A stretch of DNA of 64,000 bases from Petaurus breviceps papuanus. Taxonomy: Eukaryota > Chordata > Mammalia > Diprotodontia > Petauridae. The translations under genes and the position numbers were made by a program. The notes below the pieces were generated by a model. It was not told the DNA's origin. It ran no database searches and saw nothing but the letters and a program-made list of their open reading frames with translations. Below, piece by piece: positions 34,406 to 45,658 of the stretch. The stretch is from the NCBI GenBank assembly GCA_028583685.1, contig JAMXIF010000032.1, positions 8,578,756 to 8,642,755 on the forward strand, written 5' to 3'. The first letter of the stretch is position 1. Every line of letters begins with the position of its first letter.

Positions 34406-37255
34406 TGCTTTTTCTTTTTCTTTTTTTAAGTTTTTTATTTTTCCCCAGTAACATGTAAAAACAATTTTTAACATTTATTTTTAAAACTTTGAGTTCCAAA
34501 TTCTCTCTCTCCCTTCCCACCCCCACTTCCCCATTCAGAAGGCAAGCAGTTCAGTATAGGGTATACCTGTGCACTCATGCAAAACATATCCATAATGGTC
34601 ATGTTGTGAAAGAAAGCATAGATACACACACACACAAAACATCAAGAAAAATAAAGTAAAAAAAAAAAGTCTGCTTCAATCTGTATTCAGATGCCATCAG
34701 TTTTTTCTGTGGGGATGGATGGCATTTTTTCATCATAAACCCTGCAGAGTTGTCTTGGATGATTGTATTGCTGAGAAGGGCTAAGTCATTCACAGCTAAT
34801 CATCCTACAATATTGCTGTTACTTTGTACACCCTGTTCATTCTATTCTTTCTCCTTTTGCTGTGTCCTTTCTCAAAAGTGTTTTGCTTCTGACTCCCCCT
34901 TCCACCAGTCTGCTCTCTCTTGTTTCACTGCCGCTCACCCACCCCACCTTCTCTTACTCCCTTTTCCTCCTAATTTCCTGTAGGGTAAGATGGATTTCTA
35001 TACCCAGTTAAGTGTGTCTGTTATTCCTTCTTTGAGCCAGTTCTGATGAGATAAGGTTCACTCACTCCCTTCGCCTCTTCCCCTTCACTATAAAAGCTTT
35101 TTTCTTGCCTCTTTTATGTGTGATAATCTACCCATTATACCTCTCCCTTTCTCTTCCTCCCAGTACATTCCTCTCTTTCACCCCTTAATTTTGTTTTTTA
35201 GATTTCATACCTTCATATTCATCTCACACCTGTACTCTCTATGTATCCTCCTTCTAACTACCCTAATAATGAGAAAGGTCTTATGAGCTACAAATATCTT
35301 CTTCCCATGTAGGAATATAAACAGTTTAACCTTATTAAATCCCTCATTATTTCCGTTTCCTGTTTACATTTCTATGCTTCTCTTCAGCCTTGTATTTGAA
35401 AGTCAGATTTTCTATTCAACTCTGATCTTTTCATCAAGAATACTTAACAGTCCTCTATCTCATTAAATATTCATTTTTTCTCCTAAAGGATTATACTTAC
35501 TTTTGCTGGGTAGGTGATTCTTGGTTGTAGAAGCCTGACTAACTCTTGTGTTATCCTGAGTGTGGTTCCACCTTACTTGAATTGTTTCTTTCTGGCTGCT
35601 TGTAATATTTTCTCCTTGATCTGGGAACTCTGGGATTTGGCTATAATATTCCTGGGAGTTTTCATTTTGGGATCTCTTTCAGGAGGTGATCAGTGGGTTC
35701 TATCCATTTCTATTTTACCCTCTGGTTCTAGAATATCGGGGCAGTTTTCCTTGATAATTTCCTGAAAAATGATGTCTAGGCTCTTTTTTTGAGCATGGGT
35801 TTCAGGTACTCCAATAATTTTAAAATTATCTCTCCTAGACCTGTTTTCCAGATCAGTTGTTTTTCTAATGAGATATTTCACATTGTCTTCTATTTTTTTA
35901 TTCCTTTGGTGTTGTTTTACTGTTTCTTGATTTCTCATAAAGTCATTAGCTTTCATTTCTCCATTCTAATTTTGAAGGAGTTATTTTTTTTTAAAGCAAT
36001 TGGGGTTAAGTAATTTGCTCAAGGTTACACGGCCAGTTATTTCTGGGTGTGGTGCTGAGTGTCTGAGCCCAGGATTCGATCTCCAGGTCATCCCGACCCT
36101 GGAGCTGGTGCTCTTACTCGCTGTGCTACCTGGCCGCCCCAGGAATTATTTTCTTTAGTGAGTTTTTGGACCTCCTTTTCTTGTTGATCAATTCTGCTTT
36201 TTAAGGTATTTTTGTCCTTGTTGACTTTTCAGACCTCTTTTACAATTTGGTCTCATCTGGTTTTTCAAAAAAAAGTGTTATTTTCTTCAGTTTTTTTGTG
36301 TGTGTCTCCTTTACCAAGCTGTTGGCTCATTTTTAATAATTTTCTTGCATTGGTCTCATTTCTCTTCCCAATTTTTCCTCTGCTTCTCTTACTTGATTTT
36401 CAAAACCCCTTTCAAGCTCTTCCATGGCCTGAGACCAATTCATATATTTTTTTAAGAATTTGGATGTAGGAACTTTGGCTTTGTTGTCTTCTTCTGAGTG
36501 TGTGCTTTGATCTTACTTGTCACCATAGTAACTTTATGTAGTCAGAGTTTTCCTGTCTTTTGCTCATTTTCCCAGCCTATTAGTTGACTTTTAGTACTTG
36601 TTAAAGCAGGGCTCTGCTTCCAGGGTGGATGGTGTGCTGTCCCGAGCTTCAGGGGTTTTGTGCAGCTGTTTTCAGAGATATTTCTAGGGATTTATAAGTT
36701 TTCAGCTCTTCCAAGGTGATATGATCTAAGGAGAGGTGTTTACTTCTCTCCTGGGCTGTACTCTGGTTTGTGAGCAACCCCAAGCACTCTTTTCTGCCCT
36801 GAAACTGTGAAAAGAATCCCCCCTCCACTGTGGCTGCAAGTTCTCCTTGTCCTGGATCTGAGTATGGGTAAAACAACAGAGTCCTGCCTCAGTGCTAGCA
36901 ACGAGACCCCCGTAACCTCCTTCTGACCAGTCGTTCAATTCCTTCACTGTCTGTGGGCTGAGAGATCCAGAAGCAGCCACTGCTGATTCATCACTCCCAA
37001 GACCTGCTCCTGGTTTGCTTGGGTCATGACTGTGCTGGACTGTGCTCCTCTCTCATCTCGGTGCAACAGACATTTCTTGCTGACCTTCCAAGTTGTCTTG
37101 GACTGGAAATTTGTTTCATTTCATCTTTTGGGGGCTTCTGCTGTTCTATAATTTGTTTAGTGTCATTTTTTAAAGGCATTTGGAGGAGTTTGGGGAAGAG
37201 CTCAGGCAAGTCCCTGCCTTTACTCCACCATATTGGCTCCACCAGCCAACCCTTT
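34406..37255 (-). mobile_element. HAL1-like half-L1, nearly full length
   Basis: Read on the minus strand, the 5' end near 37255 has a 'gagccaatatggtggagtaa' start like L1 5' UTRs. Coiled-coil ORF1 text follows, then the ORF1 core at 35956-35690 (TTDLENRSRRDNFKIIGVPE, a classic L1 ORF1 motif). A linker with no ORF2 comes next, then an L1-type 3' UTR ('gaatttggaactcaaagttt') and an A-rich tail (34406-34430). ORF1 followed directly by a 3' UTR is the half-L1 architecture. A SINE (35985-36139) interrupts the ORF1 N-terminal part. Small frames elsewhere show the coding region has decayed. Confidence 0.75.
35985..36139 (-). mobile_element. SINE, 'gtcgggatgacctgg' subfamily, inside HAL1
   Basis: Antisense copy: 'ccagttatttctgggtgtgg', 'gattcgatctccaggtcatc' and 'actcgctgtgctacctggcc'. 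Flanks aggagttatttt and aggaattatttt are a probable duplication. It postdates the HAL1 insertion. Confidence 0.88.
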
Positions 37256-37279
37256 TTCTTTGAGCTCATTTCCTGATTT

Positions 37280-37385
37280 GGGTCAATTAGCATTTCTAAG
37301 GCCCCTCCTAAGTTCTGGGCCTTGGGGATTCAAAGAGAAAAAAAATCTTCCCTCAAGGAATTTATATTCTATTGTCCCATCCCAT
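37280..37385 (-). repeat. L2/L3 3' end, antisense
   Basis: 'ggtcaattagcatttctaag', 'gggccttggggattcaaaga' and 'cctcaaggaatttatattct' match the antisense L2/L3 tail. Confidence 0.6.
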
Positions 37386-38764
37386 GCTCCCTTTCAGGAG
37401 CAAGGCACAGAGGAAGAGGTGTACTTTTCACTGATGAATTTGTAACCATATACACATAGTAGACACATCCTAGAGAAAAGTTTGATAAGGAAATAAGAAA
37501 ACACATTGGAAAAGGACACCTTTCCCCTCATTCCTCCATGTTCCTCAAGTACCACTTGGTTGATGCTTGCAATGTGGAACTTCCCTTAATCATCTGAAAA
37601 ATTGGTCACAGAGTATAGAGAGCATTATGCTGACCCTCATAAGATGAAATTCAATAGGAAAAAATGTGCAGTCTAATTTAGATTTTAAAAATCATGTTTC
37701 TAAGCACAGGATCAAAGAGATATGATTAGATAACAGTTTTTAAAAGATAGGTGAGTTTTAGCCAACTACAAACACAATACAAGATAGTAGTGTTTAAAAG
37801 AAATCAAGATCTCTGGTTTCATTCATGTCAGGATCTCCCAGAAAGGAAATCCCTTCAACTAATATAGATTGGCAGCCATGTGGTAACTCTCTGAGAGTTA
37901 CCTAAGTTAAGTGAGTTCCCTCGGGTGTCAGACAGAACTTAGACTAAGGTCTTCTTGAAGACCAACTCTCTGCCCACTGGAGCATGATGCCTTTCCAGAA
38001 GAGACATTCTTTCCAGTAATAAGGAGGAAATAGTCCCTTTGTACTCAGCCCTGAGCATACCACAACTGGGTTCAGGTCTGACCAACAGTTTAAAAAGGAC
38101 TTGGATAAGCCCCTCCTGAGGAGAACACTCAGAATGGTGAAAATCCTTGAGCCCAAATCACATGAAGCTTGGGAGCCTGGCGTTACAGGTTGGCATAGTG
38201 TGGGGTAAAAGACAGTAGATCAGGAGGCAGGAGCAGAGGGCTTGAGTTGAAAGCTTGTATTCTAACGGGGGAAGATAACACAAAGAGAGAAGTGAAATGC
38301 TAGGTGACAGGAAAAAAGGAGGAATATGAAAGCACCTGTTATGGGGCATAGTACTGAAGCCCAACTGGCAGAGCAATGAAAGTGAGCTAGCCTTGCACTC
38401 CTCCCCAAAATGGAGGAACTGGAAGCAACTCACCAATTGGAGCAGGGAGAAGTGTGATAGAGGAATGTTCCAGGGTGAGGAAGCCCCAGGGGCTGAGGGA
38501 GGTTCCAGACCAAGACTGTTGCTGGCCTGGTGTCAAAGTTCAGACATCAGTGCCCTTCCCACCACCCACGTGGCCCCCATGCTAGTTCTGGGCTTCATCA
38601 TCTCTGACCTGGAAATGCACTATCCTTCGAATCCCCTCATGAGGATTCCATTTCTTTCCATGTACAGATTAGATGAGGTGGCCACTGAGTTCACTCAACA
38701 CTCATTCTGTGATTCTGGCACCCAAGACGCCAGTCTGTCTCTCCGATTCTGCCAAAGCTCTATT
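37386..38764. other. Intergenic, mostly unique
   Basis: No supported gene. A weak antisense MIR may lie at about 37870-37985. A 127-codon ORF (38393-38776) runs into L2 text and resembles no known protein. Confidence 0.5.
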
Positions 38765-39460
38765 TCTAAAGACTAAGTTTCACCATATTGTTCTCCCAAT
38801 CAGAAAGCTCCAGTGCATCCCTGTGGCCCCAAAGATAAAATAGAAACTCCTCCCTTTTCACTTAAAGCCCTTCATGATCCAGCTCCAGTCTTCTTTGCCA
38901 AGCTTATTACATATGGCTCCTCTCCCACACTCTGCACTCCAAACAACCTGGCTTCTTTGCTGTTCTTTCTATGTGCCGCGTCCTCTCACATCAGCATGTC
39001 CCTCCCCATCCCGGGAATACTCTCTCTTCATCTCTTTCCCTTAGAATCCCTAGCTTCCTTCAAAGTTTCACTCAAGTGCCACATTAGGCCTTGCTATACA
39101 TCAACATTTCTGATGTACATGGCATCCTCCCTTCTCCCAAACCCAAAACTCTTTGAGACCTAGGATTATTTCATTTTTGTCTAGCGTAGTATCTGGCACA
39201 TTGTTGCTGTTGTTCTGTCATTTCAGCTGTGTCAGACTCTTTATGATTCAACTTGGGGTTTTCTTGGAAGAGATACTGGCCATTCCCTTCTCCAGCTCAT
39301 TTTATAGATGAGGAAACTGAGACAAACAGGGTTAAGTGACTTACCCAGGGTCACACAGCTAGTAAGTGTCTGAGACCAGATTTGAACTCAAAAAGCCCAG
39401 TGCTATATCCACTGCACCGCCCAGGTGCTTAAGACATATTTGTTGATTGAGAGATGGATT
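38765..39460 (+). repeat. L2 LINE 3' region split by a SINE
   Basis: 'ctcccaatcagaaagctcca', 'ccttcatgatccagctccag' and 'ctagcttccttcaaagtttc' lead to 'gtagtatctggcaca'; after the SINE it resumes 'gtgcttaagacatatttgtt'. Confidence 0.85.
39203..39424 (-). mobile_element. RTE-tailed SINE, antisense
   Basis: The end 'ttgttgctgttgttctgtca' and 'tgtgtcagactctttatgat' matches a BovB/RTE-type 3' tail. The tRNA-derived part follows: 'agggttaagtgacttaccca' and 'agatttgaactcaaaaagcc'. It sits in the middle of the L2 3' end. Confidence 0.85.
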
Positions 39461-39823
39461 AAAGAGGGAAATAGGTAGACTAATCCATCTTCCACATAGC
39501 TGTCAAACTGTCCTTCCTAAAGCACAGCTCTGACCATACCAATCCCTCAATCAGTCAATACTAGTTGCTACAGAGCACCTCTAAAAATCAAATACAAAAT
39601 TCTTCTTTTGGTATTAAAAATCCTTTACAACCTGATTCCAGCATAATTGTCCGGTTTATTACTCATTACTCCTATTCATGCCCTCTCTGATGCCCCACAA
39701 ATTGTCCTTTCTCTTCCTCATACGTGTCATTGTTTCTTCTGTCCTGATGCCTTTCCACAGGCTGCCTGGAATTTGCTCCCTCCCTCACTCCTACCTCCTA
39801 GAACCCCTAGTTTCCTTCAAAGC

Positions 39824-41052
39824 TGTAATGGCAATGGGCATTTGAAGATCTTCCCTGTCCCTTAACAAACCTAAGGGAATCTGAAGACCTTCCCTGCTTT
39901 GAAAGTAAACTCTGTCCCCTAATAGGCTGAATGTAATCCCATGGAGCCTGTGATGGGAGGAGTTTGCCGAAGGGTAGAGCAGAGCCCAGAGGAACCCAGG
40001 AGTTCAGAATCCAGCCCCAGGGCAAGATAAGGATTGTGCAGCAAGGCAGGAGGGCTGAATGTGCTTTCTTGGTTTGGGACCCAGGGAGAGTTTGGAGTTG
40101 TGTCTATGGTGGGGGGGTGGGGGAAGTGCTGTGTTGCCCAGCCACCTCTCAGGACTTGGAAGCGGGGGCTAGAGCAGCGTTCAGACTGGCACTTGGTTCA
40201 TTAGAGCCTGCACCTGAGAGTGCCAGGAGGAATCCTGCAAGGCCAGCGTGGGGCGAAGGGCATACCCCAAGAGAACTGAATTGGGACATTTTTTGTTTTG
40301 GACTGAGGGGATTATAATGGTATGTAGTATATGTCTGTTTAAGGCTGTGTGGCCACTGGTAATAAATTGTTATTTATCTTTCAAATGTGTGGTGTTTATT
40401 TTGTGGGAATTAGGTTGTACTTAAGAGATGTTAATGCCAATTCAGATATAAGTTGGCTCTGTAATGGGCATGAAAGATCTTGGGGCTGAATGTAATGGTA
40501 AGGGAGTTTGAAGATCATCCCTTCCCCTTAATAGGCCTTACTTGGAGTCCAACAGCAGAAGCCTGCTTAGGGGAGGCTTGTTTTTCAGGAAGGGCCTTTA
40601 GTTACTTGGTAATTAGGGTAGGTTGTGATGTCTATTGGCCCTGGAGAACTCTCTAACTCTCTCCCTCCTCCTCCCCCCTCCCCCTCTCCCTCCCCCTCTC
40701 CCTCTCCCTCTCCCTCTCCCTCTCCCTCTTTGGGCACCCTGGCTTTGAAAACCCAGATGATGGTGCTTCTCTCTCTCTGGTAACTAACTATGTATGTATG
40801 TAATGGTCCGACCTGTCTGGTGGTCTGTTGCATGGTGTTATTTTCTCTATCTTTATTTTTTGTCTGCTTGTAATTTCTATTTGTATTTTCTGTAGTTCAA
40901 GGGGCTGACTTTTTGCCCTGAACTAAGTGAATGATATATGTTTGATTAAAGTAAGATTGTTAACCCCTTTTGAGTTGCTTTCCTTTAGAAAAGCAGATCA
41001 AAGGACCTGTGCCAGCAGCCATTCTGGGTATTCTGGGCTGCTTGCTGTTACA
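39824..41052 (+). mobile_element. LTR of the same family as 22393-22918, compound
   Basis: A 1229-bp insertion in L2 with TG...CA ends (tgtaatggcaatgg... ends ttgctgttaca) and an intact 5-bp duplication aaagc (39819-39823 and 41053-41057). Two LTR-like segments are present. Segment A (39824 to about 40490) has its own AATAAA near 40361. Segment B (40491-41052) starts again with tgtaatgg and is collinear with the 22393-22918 copy. Because one duplication frames both, A and B behave as one insertion or as a product of recombination between related LTRs. No viral coding region is present; it is a fossil. Confidence 0.68.
40659..40729. repeat. (CCCTCT)n tract inside the LTR
   Basis: Uninterrupted C/T tract with regular CCCTCT units toward its right end. 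It gives a Glu-Gly repeat in a minus-strand ORF, which is an artefact of the tract. Confidence 0.92.
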
Positions 41053-41275
41053 AAAGCTCAGAAGCCACCTCCTACTTAGTGTTTTTCCTGATCTGCCAAC
41101 TAGTGCTTCTTTCTTCTGTCCCAAACATTGCTTTGTATTTGTATATATGTTGTATTATGTGTATGTATATGTATATGTTGTCTTCCCCCAGTAGAGGGTA
41201 AGCTCCTTGAGGACAGGGACTATTTCCTTTTTTGTCTTTTGTATCCACAGCAGAGGTCCAGAATATAACGGCATT

Positions 41276-41860
41276 TAATTTTTTTTTTTGGTTAATTGAT
41301 TCCCTGGTTCCATTTATTCTAGTAATCTTACTCAATACCTGTTGTGTATAAGGTATTAAAAAAATACACTATGTGAGAGACTACAAAGGTGTACCATGGC
41401 ATAATTTATGCCATCACATGTAATTACCAGATACAGCAGTATATATTAAATTCAATAAAATTACCATAAAGAAGTTTAACACTTCAGACAAGGAAATCCC
41501 CTCCCAAGAAAGGTTTCATGGAAGAGATGGTATTTCAAATGCCAAGAGGTAGAATTTCAAAAGTTTAAAATGAATTGGGTATGGAATTTGGGGGTTAAGG
41601 ATTGATAAGAACAAAGATTTTGAGGAAAGAGATCACAAAGTATGTTTGAGGCATGGCAAACATTCTAAGCTTTTTATTTAAGTAGTAGTGGGAGAAAAGC
41701 CTCAAAGTTTGTTATTTGGGGCCACATTTTGCATGGTTTAGAATCATAGGCTAAGGAGTTTGAACTTATTTAATAGGCAACAGAATACCCTTTTGGATTT
41801 TAGGTCTTTGGAGAACATGATCAAAGCATTGTCAGAAAAATAAATCTATCAATGGTGAGG
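41276..41860. other. Intergenic, diverged antisense repeat text
   Basis: 'aggaaatcccctcccaagaa' and 'tatttaataggcaacagaat' suggest a very old antisense L2/L3-type copy. No gene. Confidence 0.35.
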
Positions 41861-41861
41861 C

Positions 41862-42078
41862 AGTCAGGTTGTGCGACGTATGGACAGAGCACTAAACCTG
41901 AATTTAACCCAGCCTCAGAGACATAGAAGCTGTGATACCACGAGCCAGTCAATAATCTCTGTTTGCCATAGTCTTTTCAACTGTAAAATGGGGATAACAA
42001 CAGCATGTGCCTTCCAGGGTTGTTGTAAGGATCAAATGAGATAAATGTGCCTGGCACATAGGAGATGGTATATAAATG
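41862..42078 (+). repeat. CORE-SINE
   Basis: 'gtgcgacgtatggacagagc', 'aactgtaaaatggggataac' and 'gtaaggatcaaatgagataa', ending in a 'ggtatataaatgcttctttc' tail. Confidence 0.75.
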
Positions 42079-42079
42079 C

Positions 42080-43024
42080 TTCTTTCTTTCTCCTCTTGGT
42101 GTGCGGGATAAATTTGTGGAGAGCTGGAATCTGGGGGTGGAGGTAGAGAGGCTTATTAGGAAGCTATTTCAGTTCTCTAGGCATGAAATCACTGGACGTG
42201 AGCTAGAACAATGGGCAAGGAAAGTGTAGAGTGGAGATAGAATTGACTAGAATTGCCAACTAATTGAATATGGGGGAGGGGGAGAGGGAAGTAAATTCTC
42301 AGTTTTTGTGCCTTGGCAAGTGGGAGAATGGTGGCAGCATGAACAAAAGAGAGGGAGCTCAGAGAAGTGAGATTGGCCTGAGGTGAGACTGATAGGTTGA
42401 TTTTCGATACACTGAGTTGGGAGGATCAATTGGGCTTTAAGGTGGAAGGGAGCCATTAAACAGCTGGGAATGCAGGAAATGCTAAAATCAAGAAACAAAA
42501 AGAAGCTAGATATTTGGGAACCATCTGCGTGCTGGGGAGAGCTTTGGGACTATAAAGAGTTATACCATTACAAGGTAATCATGAAAATAGATGAGATCAC
42601 AGAAAGAGAAGAGAAAAGGGCTAAGGACCAAATCTTTAGGAGCAGCCATATTTAAGGGCTGGAAGGAGTCATCAAAAAATTCAGAAAGGGAGGAGAAACA
42701 GGGTGGAGTTGCCCTGGCAAAGTAGGAGAGAGCTTCTCTTTTCCTCATCAAGAAGAATCATCTTCAGATGGACAATAAAGCAGCAAGGTTAAGAAGAGAC
42801 AACCATCTTTTTTTTTTTTTTAAGAATTTTTTTTAAAGAGGAAGAAAGAAAAAAAAAAAAGGGAACTGAAAGATCAAGATTAGTAAGAGAGCATGTAGCT
42901 CCTCTTTGAGTTCAAGTCACTTAGCCTGGACAAACTATCCAAAAGTGCTGAAGTGCTTGAAGATGTGGTTGCTGACCAATTTTTTGTGAAATCACCTATT
43001 ATAAAGGAGAAATCTGCTATAAGA
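42080..43024 (-). repeat. Old antisense interspersed repeat, family unclear
   Basis: 'gagggagctcagagaagtga', 'tgggaggatcaattgggctt' and 'gggctaaggaccaaatcttt' follow the order of a common old mammalian repeat with a 'gggctgaggaccgagcc'-type segment. I treat it as L2/L3-related with low confidence. An A/T-rich interruption lies at 42805-42860. Confidence 0.35.
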
Positions 43025-43575
43025 TTAGGGATTTAATCCAATTCAACAAGCATTTATTAAGCATTATTATGTGCTGGGCACTAGAGATAGAAAAAAATAA
43101 AAACAGTCCCTGTCCTCAAGGAGCTTAAATTCTACTGGGGAAACCTTGTCACAACCAATAAGCATCTGAGACCAGATTTGAACTCGGGAAGAGTAGTCTT
43201 CCTGACTCTACACCCTGACATTCTACCCGAGTCACTTAGCTTCATTATTTTGATGGGGCAGGAAGGGAAGCACGAACTAGGAGAATCAGGAAATGTCTCA
43301 CATAGGAAGTAACACTTGACCTGAGCTTTGAATGAAGCTAAGGGTTCCAAAAGGCAAAGATGAGGAGGGAGACAAAGCCATGGTACAGTTGTCTGTATTT
43401 TGCAAAAGCAGAGAGCCAGGAAATAGGATGTTACATATGGAAAAAGAGCTGGTAAGCAAGTTTTGTTGGGAAAATGGCATGCATGATGTGGAATAATATA
43501 AAATAAATTTAGAAGTATTGGTTGGAGGAAGATGGTGAATGACTTTGAATGCCAAACGTGATATGGGCAAATGCC
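43025..43575 (-). repeat. L2/L3 3' region, antisense
   Basis: 'aattcaacaagcatttatta', 'ctgtcctcaaggagcttaaa' and 'ggaagatggtgaatgacttt'. A short antisense SINE-like piece (about 43150-43250) interrupts it. The 202-codon minus-strand ORF spanning it (43132-43740) reads the sense L2 text (LEPLASFKAQVKCYFL) and is not a host gene. Confidence 0.7.
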
Positions 43576-44824
43576 CTCATTTTCCAAAGGGGAAAGGTGG
43601 ATTTCAGAATCTGTGAGCCGGTGAAACTGACATTGTTCCCCCAACAAAATTCTAGATTGTGAGGACAAATGAGCTGTCACAGATTCATAATGTACAGGTC
43701 TCATCAGATTAACATCATTTCCCTTTTTTGACAGGGTCATAAGAACAAACGGTCATGGAAATGCTATTGACACAGTATACATTGATTTTATATCCTTGTG
43801 GACAAGATGAGGCAGAAGATGATAATGTTTGGTGGTTCCAACAGCCAGGTCCACAATGTTAAAGGGTTGGTGTCAGCCTAAATACACACATCAAACCTCT
43901 GGGTTTATTCTCCTAACCCACATGATCAGAAGCAGCCCCCAGCCTGGTGCCAGCTGATTAAATCTTCCCCTTAGGGTTCTAGGGGTATGCCTGAGGGGCA
44001 GTGACATTCTTCTAATAGTGGAAATTACAAGACAAAGGTATAATTAATAGAATAAATTCCTAGCAGTGAGGTAAATAGGATAAATGTTTTTACCCTACCT
44101 GCCTTTACAAATGAAGGAAACCAAGCATAGAGAGAATACTATATGGCACCATACTAAAAACTGAAGAAGATGCAAAAGAAACATGATTTATCTATGAAAT
44201 ATAATTGAGAGATAATTGAGAGGATTGTTGACTATCACATTTTAACCTTTAGTTTACAGTATAAGGTTATGTTTGAGGAAGTACCAAAATGAGACCACTA
44301 ATGGGAGTGTAGGAAGAAGGGGAAGATCCCCGCACACTAGAATAGCCTGGGAACAACTCCTTGAGGAGGTGAAGACTTCATCAGAACCTCAAAGGATAGA
44401 TTGGATTTGGAAGGGGAAAAATCAAAACAACATAAAAAAGTCAGGGAAAGAAACAAGTATGGCTTGTGTGAGAAACATCAGAAGAGCTGAAGAAGGGAAG
44501 GGTTATGTTTTGGAGGACTGGGACATAGAGTTATCGACTTGTTGAGGATCATAAAACTGGACCATGACTCAGATCTCCTGACCCCTTCCGGCGTCAAGCA
44601 GAACAGAGGTAGAATGTCTGATGCAGAGAAATAGATAGACGTCAATGGGTCTGAGACTGGACATTTTTTTCTGTGTACAATGGGGACCCTACTTTGGCTT
44701 GGGTTAAGCTGTACTTTCTTCAGTAATTTGAATGAAGGTGAAAAGGGACCTTCTCCTTTCCTGATTAGCCTCTTCCAGCCTTCACTCACCACACGGCTGG
44801 GGAGGGATCCAGTCACTGTAGCCA
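43576..44824. other. Intergenic, nothing recognised
   Basis: No supported gene or repeat; ORFs up to 112 codons look random. Confidence 0.45.
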
Positions 44825-44965
44825 GGCATAGATTTGGAACTGAAAGGGACCATAAGGTTTATTTGGTTTAACCCCAGTAGAGGCCCAGAAAGGTTAATAA
44901 TTTGCCCAATGTCACAAGGTAGTAAATGGCAGGGCAGAGTTTCAAACCCAAATCCAAAGTGGGTG
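44825..44965 (-). repeat. MIR, antisense
   Basis: 'tttggaactgaaagggacca', 'aggcccagaaaggttaataa' and 'tgtcacaaggtagtaaatgg'. Confidence 0.75.
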
Positions 44966-45295
44966 GTCCTCCTGGGCCATGCTAACTTTTCCTGAGCCTC
45001 TTGATAAGTCCAGCTTCCCAGACTGGGAGCCACCAGGCAGTGCCAAAGGTGTCTGGTGTTAAACGTTATAAATGATGAGTTGACAAAAGGAACTGGATAC
45101 ATATAAGTCAAACAGAAGGTCTGGTATTTATACAGCAACCTTGCCTACTTAGCTTTGGATTTATTTACCTACGAGAACTATAAACTCATCCGGACTGAAA
45201 GTAAAAGTCCCAGGAATGAACACCTGACGCTGCCCTCCTCTGTCTAGTGCTCTTTGAGCATGCTCAAGGAGCTGGCAGGGACCTGATAAACTCAC

Positions 45296-45385
45296 CGTAG
45301 CGGGGAGAACGCCAGACCCTGAGTCAGGAGGCCTGGGATGGAGGCACAGTGTTCTCTGCTACTTGCTAACCTTGGGTGAGTGATG
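45296..45385 (+). repeat. MIR/CORE-SINE fragment
   Basis: 'cgccagaccctgagtcagga' and 'tacttgctaaccttgggtga'. Confidence 0.55.
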
Positions 45386-45437
45386 ATAACAACAACAAAG
45401 ATTATATAAGAGAAAGATGAATGGGTTGGGTTTGTCT

Positions 45438-45658
45438 CTTAGAGGTAGCTGGGCGGCACACTGAATATAGTCTGGGCCTGGAGTCAAATCCAGCCTCAGA
45501 TACTTCCTAGCTGTGTGACCTTGGGCAAGTCACTTGATCTCTTCAGTTTCCTCATCTGTAAAACAGGGTTAATAATAGTATCTATTGATGTTGATGTGAA
45601 GATCAAGTAAGATCGCATTTGTCCAGTGCTTAGCGTGTAGTAGGTACTTAAGAGATGG
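45438..45658 (+). repeat. CORE-SINE
   Basis: 'gtgaccttgggcaagtcact', 'tcatctgtaaaacagggtta' and 'agcgtgtagtaggtacttaa'. Confidence 0.85.

Larger units (their letters stand above)
39470..41275 (+). repeat. L2 LINE 3' region split by an LTR
   Basis: Left part 'gtcaaactgtccttcctaaa' through 'tagtttccttcaaagc'; right part 'aaagctcagaagccacctcc', 'gtagagggtaagctccttga' and 'ctttgtatttgtatatatgt'. The LTR at 39824-41052 lies between. Confidence 0.85.

Noticed and set aside
40585-40833. Minus-strand ORF with a long Glu-Gly repeat
   Set aside because: Produced by the (CCCTCT)n tract inside an LTR; not a real protein.
43132-43740. 202-codon minus-strand ORF that looks like a protein
   Set aside because: It reads through the sense strand of an L2/L3 3' region (LEPLASFKAQVKCYFL recurs in other L2 copies here), so it is repeat text and not a gene.
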